Source: Xanthobacteraceae bacterium (lineage in GTDB: Bacteria > Pseudomonadota > Alphaproteobacteria > Rhizobiales > Xanthobacteraceae). Taken from it: DNA of 10,593 bases. Where the stretch lies: NCBI GenBank assembly GCA_025929595.1, contig JAICQA010000059.1:1-10593 (forward strand), read 5' to 3'. A program made the position numbers and the translations under genes. A model generated the notes under the pieces. It made no database searches and was not told the origin of the DNA. It saw only the letters and a program-made list of their open reading frames with translations. Within the stretch, counting starts at the first letter, position 1, and each line of letters begins with the position of its first letter. Positions 1 through 6,854 of the stretch are shown piece by piece.

Positions 1-1206
1 GCCGAGGCGATGCTGGATGAGCTTGCAGCCATTTCCGCGGACCCGGATCGGCTTATACGACTATTCCTTTCGCCCGAGCACCGCCGCGCCGCCGACCTCG
101 TCGCGCAATGGATGCGCGAGATCGGGCTTGAGGTGTTCGAGGACGAGATCGGCAATGTACGAGGTCGGATCGGCAAGCCGCCCTATCTCATTCTCGGCTC
201 GCATATCGACACGGTAGTCGACGCCGGCCGTTATGATGGCCCGCTTGGCGTGGTTGCGCCGATCCTCGCGGTCGATGCGCTCCGCCGCCGCAACGCGCTG
301 CCGGCGATGGGTCTTGAGCTGGTGGCCTTCGGCGACGAGGAAGGCTCGCGCTACCACTCGACGCTGCCCAGCTCTGCCGCCCTCGCGGGGCACTTCGATC
401 CGCGCCATCTCGAGCTAGTTGATTCCGCGGGCATCACATTTGAGCAGGCGCTGAAGACTTACGGCAAAGACCCCGCCAAGATCGCCGACGGCGCGATCCC
501 GCCGGGAGACGCTGCTGCCTATGTCGAGATTCATATCGAGTAGGGCCCGGTACTCGAAGCCGAAAACCAGCCGCTCGCGGTTGTCACGGCGATTGTCGGC
601 CAGACGCGCCTGAAACTACGCGTGAAGGGCGTCGCCGGTCACGCCGGCACGATTCCCATGCGGCTGCGACACGATGCACTCGCCGGCGCGGCTGAAATGG
701 TTTTGCTCGCAGAGAAGATTGCCGGCGACTTCGCCGCTGATCAGATGGTGGCGACCGTCGGCATCATCGACTCGCGGCCCGGTGCGGCGAATATTGTTCC
801 GGGCGAAGCCAACTTCACCCTCGACCTGCGCGCTGCGTCAGATGAGGCGCGCGAGACGGCGATCGAACGATTCAAGTCTGAGGCAGGCGCGATCGCCGGC
901 CGGCGTGGGCTCGAATTTTCCTGCGAGTTGATTCACAGCATCCCGACCACGCCGGCCGCTCAATCCATTCAGGATCAACTCGCACAAGCCGTGACGGCGA
1001 TCGGCGCGCAGCCGTTGTCGCTCGCCTCAGGCGCCGGCCATGACGGGCTCATGATGTCGAAGCTCTGCCCTTACGGCATGTTGTTCGTACGTTGCCGCGA
1101 GGGGATCAGTCATAACCCGGCGGAATATGCGAGCCCGGCCGACATGGGCATCGCCATTGCCGCACTCGTGCGCTTCATAGAGCGCTTCAAACCGCCATCC
1201 CGTTAA
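1..1206 (+). pseudogene. M20 amidohydrolase (allantoate amidohydrolase / N-carbamoyl-L-amino-acid hydrolase-like), interrupted by an in-frame amber codon
   Basis: This zinc-dependent amidase family (AllC/HyuC/UraC) releases ammonia and CO2 from ureido compounds such as allantoate or N-carbamoyl amino acids in the cytoplasm. Counting from the ATG at nucleotide 10, the metal-site motifs are in order: SHIDTV (H65, D67), YDGPLGV (D76), GDEEGSRY (E110/E111) and HIE (H175). A TAG at 541-543 then stands exactly where the family has the Gln of HIEQGPVLE. The frame after it reads GPVLE and stays fully family-like: GHAGTIPM (about 210-217) of the dimerisation lid, NIVPG, GAGHDG (about 341-346) and GISHNPAEY (H368). 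CAG to TAG is one C-to-T change. The joined product would be about 398 residues against the usual 410-420, and the frame is open to the window edge, so the true start probably lies upstream. It is either a recent nonsense mutation or a base-call error. The product is certain to family level; the substrate is not. Confidence 0.85.
541..543 (+). other. In-frame TAG replacing the Gln codon of the HIEQGP motif
   Basis: The codon after CAT-ATC-GAG (HIE) is TAG and the frame continues with GGC-CCG-GTA-CTC-GAA (GPVLE). In this amidase family the residue between HIE and GP is Gln, so the ancestral codon was almost surely CAG. TAG closes three apparently intact genes here (ends at 6845, 6855 and 8993), so amber is an ordinary stop in this genome and recoding is unlikely. 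Confidence 0.85.
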
Positions 1207-1225
1207 ATCCGGAAAGGTTTCAGCC

Positions 1226-2434
1226 GTGGCTGACAACTACTACGACTTCACACGCGCCGTGAAACTTCTGAAGGATGTCGTGCGCATCCCGTCCGACAAC
1301 CCGCCCGGCGACTGCGCGCGGCATGCGCTCGAGTCCGCAAAGCTGCTTGAAGACCTCGGCTTCAAGGTCGAGCAGCACAAGGTGCCCGACGCGCTCGTGC
1401 GCAAGCATGGAATGCGCTCGGTCACGAACCTCGTTATCCGCGAGAAATTCGGGACCGCCGACGGCCCGACGATTGCGCTCAACGCCCATGGCGACGTGGT
1501 GCCGCCCGGTCTCGGCTGGAGCGTCGATCCGTATGCCGCAATCGAGAAAGGCGGCGCCGTGTACGGGCGCGGCGCCGCGGTGTCGAAATCCGATTTCGCG
1601 ACTTATGCCTTTGCCCTGCGTGCGCTCAAAGCAAAGCCTGAGGGACTGAACGGAACGGTCGAAATCCATCTCACCTACGACGAGGAAGCAGGCGGCGATA
1701 TCGGGCCAAAATGGCTGCTCGACCAGAAGCTGACCAGGCCCGACCTCGTCATCTGCGCGGGCTTCTCGTATTCGATCGTGACCGCCCATAACGGCTGCCT
1801 GCATCTGGAAATCGCCGTGCACGGAAAGCAGGCCCACGCGGCCATGCCCGAAACCGGCCACGACGCCTTGGTCGCAGCCAATCAGATCCTCACGGCCCTT
1901 TACGCCGAACGGAAGCGGCTGGGGAAGACGAAAAGCAAGACGGCGGGCATCGGTTCGCCCAAGCTCAATGTCGGACTCATCTCGGGCGGCATCAACACCA
2001 ACGTCGTCCCTGACCTCGTCACATTCCGTATCGATCGCCGCCTGATCCCGGAAGAAAACGGCCGCAAGGTCGAACGTGAACTGACGGCGCTGATCAAGAA
2101 GGCCGGGACGGGCAAAGGCATCAAGGTCGAGGTGAAGCGGATCCTGCTGGCCGAGCCACTGAAGCCTTTGAAAGGCATCGAGCGTCTCGTCGTCCCCATC
2201 CAGCGTCACGCTGCGACGGTCTTGAAGCAGAAGATCAAGCCCACTGGCGTCCCGCTTTACACCGACGCCCGCCATTACGCGGCGGCGAAAATCCCCGTCG
2301 TTCTCTATGGCGCCGGACCGCTTTCGATTCTTGAGGCCAACGCCCACCGCGCCGACGAGAACATCCGCTTGAAGGACCTTGAGGCCGCGATTCAGATCGT
2401 TGCCGAAGCACTGCGCGACCTGCTGAAGGCATAA
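1226..2434 (+). CDS. M20-family metallopeptidase/deacylase, ArgE/DapE/CPG2-like, with atypical metal-site motifs
   Basis: A cytoplasmic amidohydrolase of 402 residues, likely cleaving an amide bond of an N-acyl amino acid or short peptide. The start is the GTG at 1226, supported by GGAAAGG at 1211-1217 with 8 nt spacing. Visible are AHGDVVP (H88, D90), YGRGAAVSKSDF (113-124), TYDEE (E153/E154) for the catalytic Glu, a lid domain from about 185 to 295 containing HGKQAHAAMP, and the C-terminal ANAHRADENI (H374) metal His. Two usual ligands are not where ArgE has them. The GRGxxD Asp position is V119, with D123 nearby, and the GEPT-like Glu position reads AGFS (178-181). It lies 19 bp downstream of the broken amidase gene and is probably co-transcribed with it; a pathway for ureido or acyl-amino compounds is inferred. 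The long frame on the opposite strand is a GC-driven shadow. Substrate unknown. Confidence 0.88.
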   Translation: MADNYYDFTRAVKLLKDVVRIPSDNPPGDCARHALESAKLLEDLGFKVEQHKVPDALVRKHGMRSVTNLVIREKFGTADGPTIALNAHGDVVPPGLGWSVDPYAAIEKGGAVYGRGAAVSKSDFATYAFALRALKAKPEGLNGTVEIHLTYDEEAGGDIGPKWLLDQKLTRPDLVICAGFSYSIVTAHNGCLHLEIAVHGKQAHAAMPETGHDALVAANQILTALYAERKRLGKTKSKTAGIGSPKLNVGLISGGINTNVVPDLVTFRIDRRLIPEENGRKVERELTALIKKAGTGKGIKVEVKRILLAEPLKPLKGIERLVVPIQRHAATVLKQKIKPTGVPLYTDARHYAAAKIPVVLYGAGPLSILEANAHRADENIRLKDLEAAIQIVAEALRDLLKA

Positions 2435-2565
2435 CAGCCATCGGTATTGTATTGCCACCGCTTAGCCGAATTGCGGCATTAACGCAGCGCCGCGACTCGG
2501 ATAGGGCCAAGGCGGGGAAACGCACACTCAAAGGCGAAGAGGGCCGACTGGCCCCTCGAACATCG
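2435..2565 (+). promoter_or_regulatory. Leader/intergenic region before the chemoreceptor gene, with a hairpin at 2539-2557
   Basis: This 131-bp gap separates the M20 gene stop from the ATG chosen for the receptor. The frame is open back to a TTG at 2452, but that extension is Arg-rich, lacks a ribosome site and resembles nothing I know. A hairpin lies at 2539-2557: GAGGGCC, loop GACT, GGCCCCTC, with five GC pairs, a bulged C and two more pairs. It contains the only purine-rich stretch (AGAGGG) near the start and ends 8 nt before the ATG. I see no convincing -35/-10 pair. Confidence 0.35.
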
Positions 2566-4329
2566 ATGGCTCTGTTCGCCCGCCTCTTGCGCGGGAACAC
2601 CGCCGCGGCGGTACCAGCCGAACCTGCGCCGACGGCGGCTGTGGCCGAGCTTGCGGCTGCGCCCGACGATCTTGCCTCCCGCGTCCGCGAGTCCCTCAAT
2701 CTCCTCGAAGCCGACCTGCGCGAATTGATCTCACGCGTCGGCCGCGCGGCGGACCGCGTCCATGACGGAATTGGCGCCTCCACCCATTCGCTCGACACGA
2801 TCCGGAGCAGCACAGGCGAACTCTCCGGTCTCGCCGATCTCGCCAGCGAAAACGTCGCCGTGCTTGCAACAGCCACGGAGCAGCTTGCTCAATCCGCTTC
2901 GGAGATCGGTCAGCAAGTAACGGCGGCGACGAAACTTACCGCCGATGCGACCGAGTCCGCCACGCGCGCGGGAGACCATGTCGACCGTCTGCGCCACAGC
3001 ACGAGCCGCATCGACAGCATCGTCAATCTGATCGCCACCATTGCGAAACAAACGAATTTGCTGGCGCTCAACGCACGTATTGAAGCGGCGCGCGCGGGCG
3101 ATGCGGGCAAGGGCTTTGCCGTTGTCGCGGCCGAGGTGAAGGCCCTCGCGGGCGAGACTCAGCGCGCTACGACCGAGATATCGCAGCAGGTCGATACGTT
3201 ACGGAACGATGCACAAGCGTCGATCAGTACCCTTGAAGACATCGCCGCCGTGCTCGAACAGATCCGCCCGCTCTTTTCAGGCATCGCGAGTTCTGTCGAC
3301 GAGCAGATCGCCACCACCAATGCGCTGTCACAGAACGCCGCCGGCACTTCGAAATTCACCCACGATGTCTCCGACCGCGCCAAGAACATCAACCTGTCGG
3401 TCTCGCGCCTGACTGAGGAAAGCGGCGAGATCGACCGCTCGGCCGGCGTGGCTTCGGACCTCGCGCGAACACTCGCCACGCGTCTCAGCATCTTCCTCCG
3501 GCAGACCGAGATTGGCGACCGTCGCCGCTTCGACCGCCTCCCTTGCGATCGCGCGGCGATCGTGTCGCTCGGGAGCCTGAGTGTGCCAGGGCGCATCGTC
3601 GACCTGGGTGAGGGGGGCGTGCTGATTGAGCCGGAGAAGGCTCTGCCGGCCGATGTGAAGGGCGCCACCGTTTCGGTCGAACTCATCGAGATCGGACGAT
3701 CGGACGGCAGGCTGGCGAATACCTCGCACCTCGGCCTGCACATCCATTTCATTGGCAGCGACCCGCGTTTTCAGCGCCAGCTCGATAACGCGCTGACCAC
3801 GATCCGCGCTGACAACCGCGAGATCATCGACGTGGCCAAGGAGGCCGGCGCATGCATCTCCGTCATGCTCGAGGAGGCGGTGGCACAGAGACGCCTGCCG
3901 CTCGATCAGTTGTTTGACAACCGCTACGAGCCGATTCCGAACACCAACCCGCAGCAGTACTGGGCGCCCTATCTTCCGCTGTTCGAAGAGTTACTGACGC
4001 CCGTCCAGGAGAAGCTGTTGTCATCCGACCCCCGCATGATTTTCTGCGCGGCGGTCGACCGCAATGCCTATCTGCCGGTGCACAATCTGAAATATTCGCA
4101 CCCGCAGCGCGCCGATGACGTGACCTGGAACATCGCGCATTGCCGCAATCGCCGCATCTTCGATGATCGCGCCGGCTTGTGCGCCGCGCGCAGCGCGCGG
4201 CCCTACCTCATTCAGTCCTACCCGCGCGACATGGGCAATGGTGTCACGATCTGGATGAAGGAAATCGACGTGCCGATCCGCGTGCTCGGCCGCCACTGGG
4301 GCGGCTTCCGGACGGCCTACCGGCTGTAA
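2566..4329 (+). CDS. Soluble methyl-accepting chemotaxis-type receptor with PilZ and Cache-like C-terminal domains
   Basis: A 587-residue cytoplasmic receptor; numbering is from the ATG at 2566. Residues 30-310 are helical coiled coil with the near-invariant MCP hairpin tip at about 156-188 (QTNLLALNA.IEAARAG, then GFAVVAAEV), the part that contacts CheA/CheW. A PilZ domain follows at about 318-397: RxxxR is R320/R324, and the second motif is DLGEGG (346-351), with Gly where the usual D/NxSxxG has Ser. PilZ domains bind c-di-GMP. The C-terminus (about 407-587) matches my memory of a Cache-like module in alphaproteobacterial MCPs, with PNTNPQQY (458-465), RNRRIFDDR (527-535), PRDMGNG and GRHWGG (575-580). 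No transmembrane segment or signal peptide is seen. No che or flagellar gene is adjacent, so it must work with kinases encoded elsewhere. No clear ribosome site precedes the ATG. MCP confidence is high, PilZ good, Cache moderate. Confidence 0.9.
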   Translation: MALFARLLRGNTAAAVPAEPAPTAAVAELAAAPDDLASRVRESLNLLEADLRELISRVGRAADRVHDGIGASTHSLDTIRSSTGELSGLADLASENVAVLATATEQLAQSASEIGQQVTAATKLTADATESATRAGDHVDRLRHSTSRIDSIVNLIATIAKQTNLLALNARIEAARAGDAGKGFAVVAAEVKALAGETQRATTEISQQVDTLRNDAQASISTLEDIAAVLEQIRPLFSGIASSVDEQIATTNALSQNAAGTSKFTHDVSDRAKNINLSVSRLTEESGEIDRSAGVASDLARTLATRLSIFLRQTEIGDRRRFDRLPCDRAAIVSLGSLSVPGRIVDLGEGGVLIEPEKALPADVKGATVSVELIEIGRSDGRLANTSHLGLHIHFIGSDPRFQRQLDNALTTIRADNREIIDVAKEAGACISVMLEEAVAQRRLPLDQLFDNRYEPIPNTNPQQYWAPYLPLFEELLTPVQEKLLSSDPRMIFCAAVDRNAYLPVHNLKYSHPQRADDVTWNIAHCRNRRIFDDRAGLCAARSARPYLIQSYPRDMGNGVTIWMKEIDVPIRVLGRHWGGFRTAYRL

Positions 4330-5688
4330 TCAGAAGCCTACGACTTGCCCGTGCAGGTCATAGGCGTCGGCGCGATCGATCAGCGCCGTGACGATCTCGC
4401 CCACTTTCACAGGCCGCCGCGCGGAAAGGTGCACGACTCCGTCGATCTCTGGCGCATCGCCGCGCGTACGTCCCCGGATGGCACCGCTTTCCACCGCATC
4501 GACGATTACCTTCTCTCGACGGCCGACTTTCCGCTTCAGGCGCTTCGCGCTGATCTTCTGCTGCGCTTCCATGAAGCGTTTGTACCGCTCGTCCATGACG
4601 TGCTGTGGAACCGCGTTCCCGAGATCGTTCGCCGGCGCACCGCGCACCGGCTCGTATTTGAAACAACCGACCCGGTCGAGTTGCGCCTCCTCGAGGAACG
4701 CGAGCAGTTCTTCGAACTCCGCATCCGTCTCGCCCGGAAAGCCTACAATAAAGGTCGAGCGGATGGTCAGATCCGGGCAGATTTCGCGCCAGCGCGCAAC
4801 GCGCGCCATGGTCTTTTCCTGCGCCGCCGGCCGCTTCATACGCTTCAGGACCGTCGGGCTGCCGTGCTGAAACGGGATGTCGAGATAGGGCAGGACCTTG
4901 CCCTCGGCCATCAGCGGAATGACTTCGTCGACATGCGGGTAAGGGTAGACGTAGTGCAGCCGCACCCATGCGCCGAGCGAGCCAAGCTCCTTCGAGAGGT
5001 CGAAGAACTTTGCCCGCACCTCGCGGTCGCGCCACCGGCTGTCCGCAAACTTCACGTCGATGCCGTAGGCGGATGTGTCCTGCGAAATGACCAAGAGCTC
5101 CTTTACGCCCGCCGCGACCAGCCGTTCCGCCTCGCGCAGCACATCGGCTGCCGGTCGGCTGACGAGGTCCCCGCGCAGTCGGGGAATGATGCAGAAAGTA
5201 CAGCGATTGTTGCAGCCCTCGGAAATCTTCAGATAGGCGTAGTGCCGAGGCGTGAGCTTGATGCCCTGTTCGGGCACGAGATCAAGAAATGGATCGTGCT
5301 TCGGCGGCACCGCCTCATGGACGGCCGAGACGACCTGCTCGTACTGCTGCGGCCCGGTGACGGCGAGCACGCTCGGATGAGCCGCGCGAATGGCGTCCGG
5401 CTCCGCACCCATGCAGCCGGTGACGATGACCCGGCCATTCTCCTTGATCGCGTCGCCGATGGCGGCGAGGCTCTCGGCCTTGGCGCTGTCGAGGAAGCCG
5501 CAGGTATTCACTACCACGATGTCGGCACCGGCATGCTCGCGCGAGAGCGCATAGCCCTCGGCGCGAAGCCGCGTGATGATGCGTTCCGAATCGACCAGCG
5601 CCTTTGGGCAACCGAGCGAGACAAACGAAACCGAAGGCGCGTCCTGGGAACGGCCTTTATCGTCGGGAAGCGGGAAGTGCTTGTTCAC
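4330..5688 (-). CDS. rimO: Ribosomal protein S12 (aspartate)-C3 methylthiotransferase RimO
   Basis: A radical-SAM enzyme that adds a methylthio group to the conserved Asp of ribosomal protein S12 (Asp89 in E. coli), using two 4Fe-4S clusters. Counted from the GTG at 5688, the product has 452 residues. The N-terminal UPF0004 domain has SLGCPKALVDSERI (C27), NTCGFLDSA (C63) and TGCMGAEPD (C92), the three auxiliary-cluster cysteines. The radical-SAM motif is CNNRCTFC (C159, C163, C166), followed by PRLRG. The core runs to about 375 with QDTSAYG and FIVGFPGE, and a TRAM domain ends the protein (about 383-452, ending DLHGQVVGF). SLGCPKALVDSERI identifies RimO rather than MiaB. The start is uncertain: the frame is open to a GTG at 5739, but those 17 extra residues are not family-like and neither site has a strong ribosome site. 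Its stop abuts the convergent receptor stop. Confidence 0.95.
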   Translation of the reverse strand: MNKHFPLPDDKGRSQDAPSVSFVSLGCPKALVDSERIITRLRAEGYALSREHAGADIVVVNTCGFLDSAKAESLAAIGDAIKENGRVIVTGCMGAEPDAIRAAHPSVLAVTGPQQYEQVVSAVHEAVPPKHDPFLDLVPEQGIKLTPRHYAYLKISEGCNNRCTFCIIPRLRGDLVSRPAADVLREAERLVAAGVKELLVISQDTSAYGIDVKFADSRWRDREVRAKFFDLSKELGSLGAWVRLHYVYPYPHVDEVIPLMAEGKVLPYLDIPFQHGSPTVLKRMKRPAAQEKTMARVARWREICPDLTIRSTFIVGFPGETDAEFEELLAFLEEAQLDRVGCFKYEPVRGAPANDLGNAVPQHVMDERYKRFMEAQQKISAKRLKRKVGRREKVIVDAVESGAIRGRTRGDAPEIDGVVHLSARRPVKVGEIVTALIDRADAYDLHGQVVGF

Positions 5689-5817
5689 GGCGGCGCAGCA
5701 ATGGCCGCTGGCGCGAGAGGGGTCAAGACCGAGCCGCACGATCCAAATCCGGCCGCGGGTAGGCCCCTAGAAAGTCAATATTAACCGTTCCCAGTGTCTC
5801 CTGCGGGGGGACGTTCA

Positions 5818-5831
5818 CGGCGCATGCGCCG
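5818..5831. promoter_or_regulatory. Perfect 14-bp palindrome in the rimO-lipoprotein divergent region
   Basis: CGGCGCATGCGCCG is a perfect inverted repeat with no spacer, lying between the divergent rimO and lipoprotein genes, about 57 bp before the lipoprotein ATG. It could be an operator for a dimeric repressor. In GC-rich DNA a palindrome this long is expected about once per 10 kb by chance, so only its intergenic position makes it notable. Confidence 0.25.
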
Positions 5832-5888
5832 GGACAGCGCGCTCGTCTTGGGGTTTCGGACGAGGGCGTCAGGAGGCGGTGGATCGCA

Positions 5889-6845
5889 ATGCGTCAGTGG
5901 TTGCGTATCGCCGGCATTGCCGCGCTTGGGGCGTGGCTGGCCGGTTGCGGCGGCGGAATCGGCTTTATCGACATCACGGGTTTGACCGGCTACGCGGATC
6001 CGAGCGACCGCTCGACGCCGCGTTTGCCGGGCCGCGTGTTTATCATGCGCGGCATCGGCCATATCTGGTCGGGCGGCATGACGGAGCTCGCCGACGAGCT
6101 CAACCGGCGCGGCACCACGGCGAGCGCCCATCGCCACAGCGAATGGACCGAGATCGCCGACGAGGCGATCAGACTCTACAAGTCCGACCCCGAGCGCTGG
6201 CCGATCGTGCTGATCGGCCATTCGAACGGCGCCGACATGTCGATCAATGTTGCGACGCGGCTGAAGGCGCACAACATTCCGGTGGCGCTGATCGTCGGGT
6301 ACGATCCGACCCGTTTCTCGCCGGATGTGCCTTCAAACGTCCAGCGCTTCATCAATCTCTATCAGTCGACCAATGTGCTGGGCGGTGGGCGCATCCATCC
6401 GCAGAAGGGCTTCCGCGGCCAGCTCATCAATGTCGACCTGCGCAACCACTTCGAAATCGGCCACATGAACATCGACAAATCGCGTCGTCTCAAGGACGAG
6501 GTGATCGCGAAGGTCTTGCAGGTCGTGGCTTTCCCTGAACCGCTCGACCAGACGCAGATGGTTTCGATCAAGTACCTTGTGCCGATGCGTGCGCCGATCG
6601 AGCTATGGGACGGCGGCGTGCCGGTGACCTTGCAGCCGGGCCAATCGATTGAGCAGCTTGCGAAGCTCTACGGCGTGCCGGCCTGGGCGATCCGGCAGGC
6701 GAGCAATCTCGGCGACGATGAGACGGTGCAGGCGGGCGGACAGGTAATCGTCCCGCGCCACATCAATACGCTGGCACCAACCGGCACGCCGGCGCCAACC
6801 TTCAGCGAAACGACGTTTGGAAGCCAAGCCTACAGCGGTCGATAG
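5889..6845 (+). CDS. Envelope lipoprotein with alpha/beta-hydrolase-like domain and C-terminal LysM-like domain
   Basis: A 318-residue predicted lipoprotein. A basic start (MRQWLR) and hydrophobic stretch end in the lipobox LAGC, with Cys20 as the lipidated residue. Gly follows it, so there is no Asp inner-membrane retention signal and Lol transport to the outer membrane is likely. Residues about 48-215 resemble an alpha/beta hydrolase: VFIMRGIGHIWSGG, then the nucleophile elbow GHSNG (S112), GYDPT with possible acid D139, and FEIGHMNID with possible catalytic H192. Residues about 244-291 look like a LysM domain (LQPGQSIEQLAKLYGVP, later AGGQVIVP), which binds peptidoglycan or other GlcNAc glycans. 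The tail is Pro/Thr-rich. The start is the ATG at 5889, with AGGAGG at 5871-5876 (12 nt) and GGTGGA nearer. The likely role is a wall-anchored esterase, thioesterase or lipase. The triad is inferred, the lipobox seen. Confidence 0.85.
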   Translation: MRQWLRIAGIAALGAWLAGCGGGIGFIDITGLTGYADPSDRSTPRLPGRVFIMRGIGHIWSGGMTELADELNRRGTTASAHRHSEWTEIADEAIRLYKSDPERWPIVLIGHSNGADMSINVATRLKAHNIPVALIVGYDPTRFSPDVPSNVQRFINLYQSTNVLGGGRIHPQKGFRGQLINVDLRNHFEIGHMNIDKSRRLKDEVIAKVLQVVAFPEPLDQTQMVSIKYLVPMRAPIELWDGGVPVTLQPGQSIEQLAKLYGVPAWAIRQASNLGDDETVQAGGQVIVPRHINTLAPTGTPAPTFSETTFGSQAYSGR

Positions 6846-6854
6846 GGAGACTGC

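Noticed and set aside
622..1206. A separate gene starting at the GTG at 622
   Set aside because: It is the same frame as the upstream amidase part, the 26 codons between the amber codon and 622 are also family-like, and no ribosome site precedes 622. It is the second half of a broken gene.
1220..2458. 412-residue open frame on the minus strand opposite the second M20 gene
   Set aside because: The plus-strand frame carries the M20 motifs and has a ribosome site. The minus frame is Arg/Asp/Gly-rich with no recognisable motif and reflects high GC at third codon positions.
2452..2565. N-terminal extension of the chemoreceptor from a TTG start
   Set aside because: The 38 extra residues are Arg/Lys-rich and unlike MCP N-termini, and no ribosome site precedes the TTG. 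The ATG at 2566 (MALFARLL) is preferred.
4345..5784. 479-residue open frame on the plus strand opposite rimO
   Set aside because: It is rich in Arg, His and Asp, has no domain, and lies fully opposite RimO, whose identity is certain.
5781..6272. Minus-strand frame over the lipoprotein 5' end and its upstream region
   Set aside because: It is Arg- and Pro-rich, lacks a ribosome site and overlaps a lipoprotein with a strong lipobox.
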